From positions 28,490-92,489 of the forward strand of contig NZ_JYKY01000022.1 of assembly GCF_001042985.1 (NCBI RefSeq): a stretch of DNA of 64,000 nt. The letters run 5' to 3'. This DNA comes from Pseudomonas lundensis. GTDB taxonomy: Bacteria > Pseudomonadota > Gammaproteobacteria > Pseudomonadales > Pseudomonadaceae. The notes beneath the pieces were generated by a model. It worked only from the letters and a program-made list of their open reading frames with translations, did no database searches and was not told the origin of the DNA. Of this stretch, positions 16,774-25,341 are shown one piece after another; within the stretch, counting starts at the first letter, position 1; each line of letters starts with the position of its first letter. Both the position numbers and the translations under genes were made by a program.

Positions 16774-16798
16774 GATTGCGTAGTTTATAGCCGCAATC
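16774..16798. promoter_or_regulatory. Candidate LysR operator between regulator and MFS gene
   Basis: GATTGCG (16774-16780) and CGCAATC (16792-16798) are separated by exactly 11 nt. This is the dyad and spacing expected of LysR-type T-N11-A recognition sites, and it lies in the divergent promoter region. Confidence 0.5.
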
Positions 16799-16850
16799 AG
16801 AATTTACTTCTCCAATAAGCTGACGCCCTGTTTTTTTTGAGCTTCTGACC

Positions 16851-18041
16851 ATGCCCTCTACCTCTCAGGCCCCCTCCACGGCCGCACCCACAACGCATTC
16901 ACACACGGCAGTTCAAATCGCCATCATGGCCATTGCCGCCTTTGTGATTGTGACCACTGAGTTTCTGATCATCGGCCTCTTACCTGCGCTGGCGCGCGAC
17001 TTGAATGTCTCGGTGACGCTCGCTGGCCAGTTGGTGACGTTATTTGCTTTCACGGTGATGCTGTTCGGCCCGATCCTGACGGCACGGCTGGCGCACATTG
17101 ATCGCAGGCAGTTGTTCACCTGTATTTTGCTGGTGTTCGCTGCGTCGAATGCGCTGGCAGCGGTGTCCGCCAACATCTGGATTTTGGCGATTGCACGGTT
17201 TATTCCCGCACTGCTTTTACCGGTTTTCTGGGGCACGGCGAGCGAAACAGCCGGACAACTGGCCGGTCCGGCGAATGCCGGGAAAGCGGTGGCCAACGTG
17301 TACATGGGTATTTCGGCGGCACTGGTTTTCGGTATCCCGCTGGGCACGCTGGCGGCGGACGCCATTGGCTGGCGTGGCACCTTCTGGATGCTGGCCGCGC
17401 TGTGCCTGTTAATCGCCGCACTGATGCGCAGCTCTATGCCGACCTTACCCGCCGCGCCCCAGCGCAAACAGGGTGAAAAACAAACGCTGATCTTCAAGGA
17501 CCCGCGCTTTATCGCCCATGTCGCGCTGTCTGTCCTGAGCTTCACGGCCATGTTCACGGCCTACACCTACCTCGCAGATACCCTCGAAAGCCTCGCGGGC
17601 ATCTCGCCCGGTCATGTGGGTTGGTGGCTGATGGGCTTTGGGGCCGTCGGCATGCTCGGCAATCACATCGGCGGACGCCTGGTCGATCGCAGCCCATTGG
17701 GTTCGAGTGTGGTATTTCTCGCGTTACTCGCTGCCGGCATGCTGGCCGCCACGCCACTGGCGACACAGCACACAGGCTTGATGGTCGCGTTGGCTGTGTG
17801 GGGCATTGCGTATACGGCACTGTTCCCCATTTGCCAGGTCCGGGTCATGCGAGCAGGCGCCAAGGCTCAGGCATTGGCCGCGACGATGAACATTTCGGCC
17901 GCTAACGCGGGTATCGGGTTAGGTGCGATCTTCGGCGGCCTGGGGATTCGTCACTATGGGCTGGAGTCTCTGGGGGTTATTTCAACGGCTATTGCTGGCG
18001 TAGCCATTGTGCTTGCTGTGCTGTTGATGCGTCGTCGGTAG
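16851..18041 (+). CDS. MFS transporter, DHA1-type (YdhP/arabinose-efflux-like)
   Basis: The 396 residues have twelve predicted helices. Motif A-like sequence appears as LTARLAHIDRRQLFT in loop 2-3, and helix 4 carries IARFIPALLLPVFWGTASETAGQLAGPANAGKAV, typical of the sugar/drug efflux DHA1 subgroup. It is likely a drug or sugar exporter in the inner membrane. It is controlled, by inference, by the divergent LysR regulator. A stem-loop lies 8 nt after the stop. The substrate cannot be inferred. Confidence 0.85.
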   Translation: MPSTSQAPSTAAPTTHSHTAVQIAIMAIAAFVIVTTEFLIIGLLPALARDLNVSVTLAGQLVTLFAFTVMLFGPILTARLAHIDRRQLFTCILLVFAASNALAAVSANIWILAIARFIPALLLPVFWGTASETAGQLAGPANAGKAVANVYMGISAALVFGIPLGTLAADAIGWRGTFWMLAALCLLIAALMRSSMPTLPAAPQRKQGEKQTLIFKDPRFIAHVALSVLSFTAMFTAYTYLADTLESLAGISPGHVGWWLMGFGAVGMLGNHIGGRLVDRSPLGSSVVFLALLAAGMLAATPLATQHTGLMVALAVWGIAYTALFPICQVRVMRAGAKAQALAATMNISAANAGIGLGAIFGGLGIRHYGLESLGVISTAIAGVAIVLAVLLMRRR

Positions 18042-18048
18042 TGCGATT

Positions 18049-18082
18049 AACACGCTCCCCCCTGAACGGCGGCGAGCGTGTT
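18049..18082. terminator. Hairpin between convergent MFS and porin genes
   Basis: AACACGCTC and GAGCGTGTT form a 9-bp stem across a GC-rich loop, placed midway between two convergent stops. The T-run is poor, so efficiency is uncertain. Confidence 0.5.
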
Positions 18083-18124
18083 CACAACTGACGTGTCTTG
18101 CCTGACCTGAGCGAGCCCTCGGGC

Positions 18125-19378
18125 TTACCACAGCGCGATATCGTAAGTCAGGTAAAGACGATTACTGTCCCTGCCCCGCGCCCCATCGGAGCGGTAAACA
18201 TAATTACGCATTTTTAAGCCCACGCCTTTAAGCGCCCCGCTTTGCACAACATAAGCCAGCTCTGCGTCGCGCTCATGTTCGTGCAACTGCGCGGACCCAG
18301 TCTTGCCATTTCTCCCACTCAAGTAGCGGCCAGATAGCGTCAAGCCAGGTAAACCCACTCTTGAAAAGTCATAGCCGTAACTGAGCATCCAGGTCTTTTC
18401 GTCTTCATGAACGAACTTGCCTATTCCGGCGTTGCTAAAGGAGTACACGCTCGCACCCGTGATGTACGGTAAACCGGCTTGGCCATTGAGCACTTGATAA
18501 CCGGCGCCGACCCGGTGGCCTGCGATCGAATAGCTCAGCAGGCCACTGAGCAAGGTATTGTCAATTGCATCGGCCTTCTGCATTCCAGCGTCAACACTAC
18601 GAAAATAACGAACATCGGTCGTTAACAGGCCTGTTCCCCATTGCTGATCGTGCTGTACCGAAGCGAAATGCTGTCTGTAAAAGTTGTCCAACTGGGCGTA
18701 GAAATACCCTAACCGGGTACGTTCACCCAGTGTGTATTCACCGCCTATAAATGAGAAGGGCGCCCCTTGTCCCGTAAAACCGTTGGGTGTTATCGAGCGG
18801 CTATCCGAGGAGTCCCTTAACTTGAATTGATTCAGGCGCCCGCCCGAAAGTGTCAAGTTATCAATGTCGGTACTGGTGAACAGTGTTCCCTGATAAGTCT
18901 GAGGTAAAAGGCGCGCATCGTTGTAGATCAAGACCGGCGTTTTGGGCAATACAGATCCGTGTTGAACGGTGGTGTGTGCAAACCGGACTTTACCGGCGAT
19001 GCCCAGACTGGCGAACTCATCGGCGGCTTGTCCATCTGAGCCTACAGCAAGCAAACCAGTGCCACTGCGCCCTTTGCCAGAGTCCAGCTTAAAGCCTGTC
19101 AGCCCCAATGCATCTACACCAAAACCAACCGTGCCCGGTGTAAACCCGGACTTGAAGTCCAGTAGAAAACCTTGAGCCCACTCTGTTCGCTCACTCTTCG
19201 CGTTTTTAGCCGCGCGGGGGCTCAGTCCGTTCTCATCCCGAAAATTTTCATTGAAGTAAACGTTTCGCAACTGAAGTTTCAAATGACTGCCGTCAATAAA
19301 CTCCGTCGCGTTGGAATTGATGAACGGTGAAGCACTCAGGGACGTAACAAGGACACCCCGCAGTAGAAGTTCTTTCAT
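18125..19378 (-). CDS. OprD-family outer membrane porin
   Basis: The 417 residues have a signal peptide in the first ~25 residues and an OprD body: FIDGSHLKLQLRNVYFNENF, EWAQGFLLDFKSGFTPGTVGFGVDALGLTGFKLD, GGRLNQFKLRDSS and a terminal aromatic barrel strand (LYLTYDIALW). Such porins admit small carboxylates and amino acids. The 68-nt spacing after the CitMHS gene suggests co-transcription, so a tricarboxylate or related acid is a reasonable substrate guess. The start at ATG 19378 is preferred over a 14-codon upstream extension that would place charged residues before the signal peptide. Confidence 0.88.
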   Translation of the reverse strand: MKELLLRGVLVTSLSASPFINSNATEFIDGSHLKLQLRNVYFNENFRDENGLSPRAAKNAKSERTEWAQGFLLDFKSGFTPGTVGFGVDALGLTGFKLDSGKGRSGTGLLAVGSDGQAADEFASLGIAGKVRFAHTTVQHGSVLPKTPVLIYNDARLLPQTYQGTLFTSTDIDNLTLSGGRLNQFKLRDSSDSRSITPNGFTGQGAPFSFIGGEYTLGERTRLGYFYAQLDNFYRQHFASVQHDQQWGTGLLTTDVRYFRSVDAGMQKADAIDNTLLSGLLSYSIAGHRVGAGYQVLNGQAGLPYITGASVYSFSNAGIGKFVHEDEKTWMLSYGYDFSRVGLPGLTLSGRYLSGRNGKTGSAQLHEHERDAELAYVVQSGALKGVGLKMRNYVYRSDGARGRDSNRLYLTYDIALW

Positions 19379-19446
19379 GACACGACTCTTTTTATTATTG
19401 GAACTGCATGGGCCTGTCACCCGAAGCAGGTGTTATGCAAAAAACA

Positions 19447-20751
19447 TCAGATCCACAGTGTCAAAGCCCCTGTTAAAAGCGCGATGGCGGTCACCACGAG
19501 CGAGGTGAGCACCGCCCACTTGCAAGCCGCTTTCTGAAAATCCCCGATATTGCAGTCGATCATGCCCATCAGCAGTAACGTAGAGGCGACCAGAGGGCTC
19601 ATCAAATGAACGGGCTGCCCTAAAATAGAGGCCCGTGCAATTTCCAGGGGGCTAATGCCGTAGATAGCTGCCGCATTGGCAAGGATGGGGACAACGCCGA
19701 AGTAATACGCGTCATTGGACAGTACAAAGGTCAGTGGCATGCTGGTGAGGGCCACAATAAGAGGAAACAGATGGCCCCAGTCTGGGGGGATCCACTCCAC
19801 TAATGTGTGTGCCAGGGCATCTACCATCTTGGTGCCTGAGAATATCCCTGCAAAGATGCCGGCACCAAATACCAGTACCACCACGGTCATGGCATTACCG
19901 GAGTGGGCGAGCAGGCGCTCTTTTTGTATGTCCAGTTGTGGGTAATTGATCATCAATGCGCACACAAACCCGATCAAAAACAGGATGGCGGAGTGCATCA
20001 ATCCCATGACCAAAGCCGTCATCACCGCGATAACCAGCATCAAGTTGATGTAGGCCAGCCGGGGGCGCTTATGCGGGGTATCGTTCAGAATGGCTTTGAT
20101 GTAGCAATCGCTGCCACCGCTGGACAAAAGCACATTGCCAATACGTTTGCGCTCTCTGCGTCCCAATAGAAAGGCGGTGAAAACAACCCAGAGCGCCCCA
20201 CCGATCATGGTGGGCAATAACGGGATGAAGTACTCCCCGGCATCAAGGCCCAGCGCCGCTATGGCTCGCGTGGCCGGCCCGCCCCACGGGGTCATACCGC
20301 TCATGATGCTCAGTGACAACATCGCAATGATGCCCAAGATCATCGGGTTCATGCCAATACGCTTGTATAAGGGCAACATTGCAGCGCAGGTGATCATGTA
20401 CGTGGTCGTGCCGTCCCCATCCAGCGCAACGGTCAATGACAACAGTGCAGTACCTATAGCAATCTTCATCGGGTCCCCATTAACCCGCTTCAGGATTTTG
20501 CGGATCAACGGATCGAACAGGCCCGCATCAATCATCAAGCCAAAGAAAAGAATGGCAAATAACAACAATGCTGCCGAAGGCGCGACCATTTTCACGCCAT
20601 CCAACATCATTTTTCCGGTTGTACCGCCGAACCCCCCGATCAGCGCAAATGCAATCGGTACTAGTGTCAAGGCAACTATCGGCGAAAGGCGCTTGGTCAT
20701 GATCAGCAACGTGAACACGACCACCATGGCCAACCCCAGTAAGGCGAGCAT
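19447..20751 (-). CDS. CitMHS-family citrate/tricarboxylate:H+ (metal) symporter
   Basis: The 434-residue inner-membrane protein has about 12 hydrophobic segments. CitMHS signatures include LDGDGTTTYMITCAAMLPLYKRIGMNPM (about residues 110-135), MSGMTPWGGPATRAIAAL and LGQPVHLMSPLVAST. Family members import citrate or related tricarboxylates complexed with divalent metal. It is flanked by an OprD porin gene downstream and, after a 228-nt gap holding a small ORF, by a PrpF/GalD isomerase gene upstream. I infer a tricarboxylate or aconitate uptake role. Confidence 0.88.
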   Translation of the reverse strand: MLALLGLAMVVVFTLLIMTKRLSPIVALTLVPIAFALIGGFGGTTGKMMLDGVKMVAPSAALLLFAILFFGLMIDAGLFDPLIRKILKRVNGDPMKIAIGTALLSLTVALDGDGTTTYMITCAAMLPLYKRIGMNPMILGIIAMLSLSIMSGMTPWGGPATRAIAALGLDAGEYFIPLLPTMIGGALWVVFTAFLLGRRERKRIGNVLLSSGGSDCYIKAILNDTPHKRPRLAYINLMLVIAVMTALVMGLMHSAILFLIGFVCALMINYPQLDIQKERLLAHSGNAMTVVVLVFGAGIFAGIFSGTKMVDALAHTLVEWIPPDWGHLFPLIVALTSMPLTFVLSNDAYYFGVVPILANAAAIYGISPLEIARASILGQPVHLMSPLVASTLLLMGMIDCNIGDFQKAACKWAVLTSLVVTAIALLTGALTLWI

Positions 20752-20815
20752 AGATTATTCTCTTATTGTTATAGATGAAGTAATCGACAACCACGTGTTA
20801 AGCGGCATTTAACCG

Positions 20816-20920
20816 TTACAGAGACTCGGTACAACTTACACCCCTACAATGAACCTTATAGGCACTGCGCAGCGGTACATAATTACAGCACACGTCAAAA
20901 AGCGAATTAATAACTTTCAT
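20816..20920 (-). CDS. Putative small ORF, 34 residues, cysteine-rich
   Basis: In the 228-nt gap between the isomerase and transporter genes, an ATG at 20920 is preceded by AAGGTGATGTC, a usable ribosome site. It opens a 34-codon frame ending at TAA 20816. The peptide begins MKVINSLFDVCCNYVPL and continues with two more cysteines in VHCRGVSC (four Cys in all) plus several basic residues. I do not recognise it. It may be a leader peptide for the transporter gene, a small metal-binding protein, or chance. It ends 64 nt before the CitMHS start. Confidence 0.4.
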   Translation of the reverse strand: MKVINSLFDVCCNYVPLRSAYKVHCRGVSCTESL

Positions 20921-20979
20921 GACATCACCTTTTTTAGAATTATTTTGAGGTACCTGCTTAAAGCGGACGTTACTTAAAG

Positions 20980-22065
20980 TCACTCACTCGTTCGTTTTCG
21001 TGAGGGAAAGGCATATACGTATCCGGAAAACAATCGACGTGCTGTTCGTACAACAGAAGCGCAAATAATTCCGCCGCTCACGCCGGTGTAAGACAACATG
21101 ACATCGATACCGCCGCCTGGGTGTTCAATGCGCACGTGTTGCTGACGTGGCTTGCAAGCCGTACCCAGCATCTGTGCTGCGACGCTTCCTTGGCTAACAC
21201 AGGCGGTCGCCAGGCCAATCGAACCGGTAATGGCCAAGGCACGATGACAGGCGTGAGGCATGAAATACCTGACTAGAAGCGTTCCACCTGCTTTGGCGGG
21301 TGCTATCAACACAGGTTTGGGGATGACCCGTTCACTCACATCGCCCAACCCCATTGCCGCGCCAGCACGCAGGCGCAGGGCTTCCAGGCGGTGCAGAAAT
21401 GTCGTATCGGCATCGAGTTCTACCGGCGATTCATCACCTTGCTTACCCAGGTGCCGAGCCTCAACGATCACCATCGGCATGGCCATGTCGATGCAGGTCA
21501 CAGGAATGCCGTCAAATTCGTCTTGAACATTGCCCGTCGGAAACAGCGCGCCTGTCTTGCTACCGGCAGCATCCAGAAAGGTAAGGTGAACAGCCGCCGC
21601 GCTCCCCGGCACGCCATCAATGGTTGTCTGCCCTTCATAAGTCACCTTGCCTTGTGGCGTCTGTACTTGAGCGGTGACAAATGTATGGGTGTTCAGGTTA
21701 CGGATACGCACCCGGGTTGTAGGACCGTCGGGTTTTACCAGGCCTTGTTCAATAGCAAACGGGCCAACTGCACAGAGCATGTTGCCGCAGTTAGGCGTCG
21801 TATCAACACGGCGCGTTGAGACCATCACCTGGACAAAAAGATAATCGACATCTGCATCAGGGTGGCGCGAAGGACTGACGATGGCCACTTTACTTGTTTG
21901 AGGACTGCCACCCCCGATCCCGTCAATCTCCAACTCGTGACCCGACCCCATCAACGCAAGCAATAACTCATCTCGTTCCGTCATTGAATCGGGTAGATCA
22001 TGCGCGAGAAAAAACGCTCCCTTTGAAGTACCACCGCGCATTAGAACGCATGGAACACGCTGCAT
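20980..22065 (-). CDS. PrpF/GalD-family isomerase (4-oxalomesaconate tautomerase-like)
   Basis: The 361 residues match the PrpF family in the diaminopimelate-epimerase fold: VLMRGGTSKGAFF at the N-terminus, GGGSPQTSKVAIV with Lys59, and TPNCGNMLCAVGPFA with Cys93 as the probable general base. Members include PrpF (trans- to cis-aconitate or 2-methylaconitate isomerase) and GalD (4-oxalomesaconate tautomerase). No gallate genes (galA, B or C) or 2-methylcitrate genes are nearby, so the citrate-type transporter next door makes an aconitate-like substrate more likely. It is divergent from a LysR regulator. Confidence 0.85.
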   Translation of the reverse strand: MQRVPCVLMRGGTSKGAFFLAHDLPDSMTERDELLLALMGSGHELEIDGIGGGSPQTSKVAIVSPSRHPDADVDYLFVQVMVSTRRVDTTPNCGNMLCAVGPFAIEQGLVKPDGPTTRVRIRNLNTHTFVTAQVQTPQGKVTYEGQTTIDGVPGSAAAVHLTFLDAAGSKTGALFPTGNVQDEFDGIPVTCIDMAMPMVIVEARHLGKQGDESPVELDADTTFLHRLEALRLRAGAAMGLGDVSERVIPKPVLIAPAKAGGTLLVRYFMPHACHRALAITGSIGLATACVSQGSVAAQMLGTACKPRQQHVRIEHPGGGIDVMLSYTGVSGGIICASVVRTARRLFSGYVYAFPSRKRTSE

Positions 22066-22160
22066 AATTAGTAACTCTTTTTAAATTAACTTATTGAATT
22101 ATTTCCTTGCGAAGAGAGTGACAGGGAAGCAATAGTGTTTCCAATGCAAAGATTTCAACC

Positions 22161-22183
22161 ATTATTGCGTTTCACAAAATAAT
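22161..22183. promoter_or_regulatory. Candidate LysR operator upstream of the PrpF-like gene and regulator
   Basis: ATTATT-N11-AATAAT (22161-22166 and 22178-22183) fits the T-N11-A layout of LysR sites, in the divergent region. The arms are AT-rich and overlap an AATAAT repeat, so chance is possible. Confidence 0.35.
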
Positions 22184-22231
22184 AATCCCAAGCCACTTCC
22201 GATGAAGCTGACCTTTCTGGCGAGAAAAACT

Positions 22232-23122
22232 ATGGAATACGAACTTCAAGACATTCGCTCTTTCGTTAAAATCGCAGAACTCGGCAGTTTTCACGAAGCG
22301 GCTGATGCACTTCATCTTTCTCAGCCTGCGCTAAGTCGCCGGATAAAAAAACTTGAAGAGGGGTTGGGGACTGCTCTGCTTGATCGAACAACGCGCAAAG
22401 TGAGTGTGACAAGTGTAGGGCGCGATTTTTTACCCAAAGCGCGCAGACTGCTCGATGACTTTGATGACTCGATTCTTAATATTCGGGAGTTGGCTGAACG
22501 ACGAAGCGGTCGTGTCACGCTGGCTTGTATCCCCACGGCAGCCTTCTATTTTTTGCCTTCAGTGATCCGGCTCTACAACGAGCGTTATCCTAAAATCCAT
22601 ATTCGATTGTTAGACCTGAGCGCAAACGACGGCCTGGAAGCCGTACTGCGTGGCGAAGCCGATTTTGGTATCAACATGATGAGTGGCCAACACCCGGATA
22701 TCGAGTTTGTAACCTTGGTCAATGAGCCGTTTGTGTTGGCCTGCAGACGAGACCATGAGCTGGCCAATTGTGCGTCTGTAAAGTGGTCGCAACTCAGTGA
22801 GTATCGGTTGATTGGCGTGGGCCGCTTAAGCGGAAACCGCATGCTTTTAGACCATGCTTTGTCGAGTTTAAGCTGGCGACCGAAGTGGTTTTATGAGGTT
22901 CAGCACCTTTCAACCTCATTGGGTTTAGTCGAAGCAGGACTTGGCGTATCGGTGATGCCCAGTCTGGCAATGCCAACGGGCGATCATCCCACACTGGTCA
23001 GCGTCCCCTTGATTGAGCCCGTGGTAAATCGCTCATTGGGTCTGGTGTATCGCAGAGGTGCGTCTCTGTCTCCGGCGGCAGAAAAGTTTGCCTCGATCTT
23101 GCTTGAGCAGTGGCCTCAATAA
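22232..23122 (+). CDS. LysR-family transcriptional regulator of the tricarboxylate island
   Basis: The 296 residues contain an HTH (SFHEAADALHLSQPALSRRIKKLEEGLGTALLDRTTRKVSVTSVG) and an effector domain with RVTLACIPTAAFYFLP near residue 90. ATG 22232 is preferred: GGCGAG lies shortly upstream and MEYELQDIRSF matches the usual LysR start. An in-frame ATG at 22202 would add 10 residues. It is transcribed away from the isomerase gene and probably regulates the isomerase-transporter-porin genes in response to their substrate. Confidence 0.85.
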   Translation: MEYELQDIRSFVKIAELGSFHEAADALHLSQPALSRRIKKLEEGLGTALLDRTTRKVSVTSVGRDFLPKARRLLDDFDDSILNIRELAERRSGRVTLACIPTAAFYFLPSVIRLYNERYPKIHIRLLDLSANDGLEAVLRGEADFGINMMSGQHPDIEFVTLVNEPFVLACRRDHELANCASVKWSQLSEYRLIGVGRLSGNRMLLDHALSSLSWRPKWFYEVQHLSTSLGLVEAGLGVSVMPSLAMPTGDHPTLVSVPLIEPVVNRSLGLVYRRGASLSPAAEKFASILLEQWPQ

Positions 23123-23245
23123 GTGTCTGCCGTTCTACAAGTGCAAACCTTAGGCAAAACCACAGTTTCAAAACGCCGCATTGCTCTGCAACCCCTTGGT
23201 TTTCCATGCACGGCCGACATGCCTGTAAGGCATCGCGCACCAATG

Positions 23246-23278
23246 AAAAAGCCCCAAAAACAGCGTTTTCGGGGCTTT
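23246..23278 (-). terminator. Terminator of ssb
   Basis: AAAGCCCC and GGGGCTTT form a stem with a further AAAAC/GTTTT inner pairing. Read on the minus strand it ends in TTTTT. It lies 35 nt past the ssb stop and faces the convergent LysR gene. Confidence 0.8.
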
Positions 23279-23312
23279 GGTCTAAACCTTACAAAATTGT
23301 CTTAGGTAAGTC

Positions 23313-23837
23313 CTAGAACGGGATATCGTCATCAAAGCTGTCGAAATCAGGGGCTGGCTGTTGAGCCTGCTGTTGCGGCGCCGGACGCGACTCGCGCTGT
23401 GGCTGCTGCTGCGGTGCCGGGCGTTGAGCCTGCTGACGCGGCGCGGATTGCTGGTAGTTGTTACCGCCACCCTGATTTTGCTGGTCGCCTTGTGGGCGGC
23501 CGCCGAGCAGTTGCATGGTGCCTTGCATGTCGACCACGATTTCAGTGGTGTAACGCTTGATACCGTCTTTTTCCCACTCGCGGGTTTGCAGCTTGCCTTC
23601 GATGTACACCTGCGAACCCTTACGCAGGTATTCGCCAGCAATTTCGGCTACTTTGCCGAACATCGATACACGGTGCCATTCCGTCTTTTCAACTTTCTGG
23701 CCGGTTTGCTTGTCAGTCCACTGTTCGCTGGTTGCCAGACTCAGGTTGGTCACGGCATTACCGTTAGGCAAGTAGCGAACTTCGGGATCCTGGCCGCATG
23801 TGCCGACCAATATAACTTTGTTAACCCCACGGGCCAT
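23313..23837 (-). CDS. ssb: Single-stranded DNA-binding protein
   Basis: SSB coats single-stranded DNA in replication, recombination and repair. The 174 residues have the OB fold (residues 1-110: MARGVNKVILVGTCGQDPEVRYLPNGNAV, WHRVSMFGKVAEIAGEYLRKGSQVYIEG). A Gln/Pro/Arg-rich flexible linker follows, then the acidic tip DFDSFDDDIPF that docks partner proteins. It is 9 nt downstream of an MFS gene and divergent, through it, from uvrA. This is the same order as PA4232-PA4234. Confidence 0.96.
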   Translation of the reverse strand: MARGVNKVILVGTCGQDPEVRYLPNGNAVTNLSLATSEQWTDKQTGQKVEKTEWHRVSMFGKVAEIAGEYLRKGSQVYIEGKLQTREWEKDGIKRYTTEIVVDMQGTMQLLGGRPQGDQQNQGGGNNYQQSAPRQQAQRPAPQQQPQRESRPAPQQQAQQPAPDFDSFDDDIPF

Positions 23838-23846
23838 AACGTTCTC

Positions 23847-25238
23847 CTAGGCTTCGCACGTCGGCGCCGGGTTGACCAGCTGCTCGAGTGTCGCGCGATC
23901 CAATAGTTCGGTGTCCAATTTGATATAAATGGCAGCCTCTTCGGCTACCACCACTGCATCCGTTACGCCTGCAACGGCCTTTAAACGCTCGGTCAAACCT
24001 GCTTCGCGAAGCGCCTCAGGCGACAGCGGCAAGCGCAGGCTGGTTACATACGGCGGTTCGCGCATGGTAACAGCAAAGGCTAGCCAGAGTGCAGCCAGAC
24101 CTGCGCATCCCAAGAACACAACCGACAGACCGCCATGCTGAAACATCCAGCCGCCGAGTATGCCGCCCAATGCCGACCCCAGGAACTGGCTGGTAGAGTA
24201 GACCCCCATCGCCGTGCCCTTGCCGCCCGCCGGTGACACCTTGCTGATCAGCGAAGGCAACGAAGCCTCCAGCAGATTGAACGCGGTGAAGAACACCACC
24301 GTGCCGATCACCAACGCACGCAAGCTGTCGCCGAACTGCCAGAAGAATAGCTCAGTGAGCATTAACGTCGCGACGGCACCGAGTAAAACTCGTTTCATTT
24401 TGCGTTTCTTTTCGCCGTAGATGATGAACGGGATCATGGCGAAGAAAGAAATCAACAACGCGGTCAGGTAGACCCACCAATGCTGCTCCTTGGGCAAACC
24501 GGCTTTTTCAACCAGCGCCAGCGGCAAGGCAATGAAGCTGGACATCAACATGGCGTGCAACACAAAAATGCCGAGGTCCAGACGCAGCAGGTCGGGATGG
24601 CGCAAGGTCGGCAGCAACGCCTGCCTGGCCACGCCTGACTCACGGTGCTGCAGCGTGCCGGTTGAGCGCGGCACCATGAACATGACGATGACAATCCCCA
24701 CCAATGCCATGGCCCCGGTAGCCAGAAACAGCCCGGACAAACCAAAGGCGCGGGTCAGCAGTGGGCCCACCACCATCGCGACTGCGAACGACAAGCCGAT
24801 GGTCATGCCAATCATGGCCATGGCCTTGGTGCGGTGCTGCTCGCGGGTCAGGTCTGAAAGCAAGGCCATCACCGCCGCAGAAATCGCGCCCGCCCCTTGC
24901 AGGATGCGCCCGGCAATCACGCCCCAGATTGAGTCAGAACAGGCAGCCACTACGCTGCCCACTGCGAACACCACCAGCCCCAGGTAGATAACGGGGCGAC
25001 GGCCAATGCGGTCGGAAATGACCCCAAAAGGGATCTGGAAGATGGCCTGGGTCAAGCCATAAGCGCCAATCGCCAGACCAATCAAGGCCGGCGTTGCACC
25101 TGCAAGGTCCATCCCATAGGTCGCCAGTACCGGCAACACCATGAACATACCAAGCATGCGGAAGGCAAACACAAGGGCCAGACCGCTTGCTGCGCGGGTC
25201 TCGCTACCACTCATGCGTTCGCTGTGGGGATCGTGCAT
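23847..25238 (-). CDS. MFS transporter with C-terminal domain, YajR-like
   Basis: The 463 residues consist of twelve helices plus a soluble C-terminal domain of about 70 residues (from about residue 390). That domain resembles the ferredoxin-like YAM domain of YajR (LPLSPEALREAGLTERLKAVAGVTDAVVVAEEAAIYIKLD). Motif A is well kept as GVISDRIGRRPVIYLG, and helix 4 has GRILQGAGAISAAVMALLSDLT. It is probably a proton-driven exporter of unknown substrate. It precedes ssb by 9 nt and may be co-transcribed with it. Confidence 0.85.
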   Translation of the reverse strand: MHDPHSERMSGSETRAASGLALVFAFRMLGMFMVLPVLATYGMDLAGATPALIGLAIGAYGLTQAIFQIPFGVISDRIGRRPVIYLGLVVFAVGSVVAACSDSIWGVIAGRILQGAGAISAAVMALLSDLTREQHRTKAMAMIGMTIGLSFAVAMVVGPLLTRAFGLSGLFLATGAMALVGIVIVMFMVPRSTGTLQHRESGVARQALLPTLRHPDLLRLDLGIFVLHAMLMSSFIALPLALVEKAGLPKEQHWWVYLTALLISFFAMIPFIIYGEKKRKMKRVLLGAVATLMLTELFFWQFGDSLRALVIGTVVFFTAFNLLEASLPSLISKVSPAGGKGTAMGVYSTSQFLGSALGGILGGWMFQHGGLSVVFLGCAGLAALWLAFAVTMREPPYVTSLRLPLSPEALREAGLTERLKAVAGVTDAVVVAEEAAIYIKLDTELLDRATLEQLVNPAPTCEA

Positions 25239-25341
25239 GGAAAAACCTCGTGTGAACCGGCGGCGATTCTACCAGTCCCATCGAGTAACAGCACACACAC
25301 GAGCGATGCGCGACGCTTTGTCACGTAAAAGTTATAAAGAC

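Noticed and set aside
20980..22065. Calling the isomerase GalD of a gallate pathway.
   Set aside because: The family and length fit, but no gallate dioxygenase, hydratase or aldolase genes are adjacent, and the neighbouring transporter is of the citrate type; the substrate is left open.
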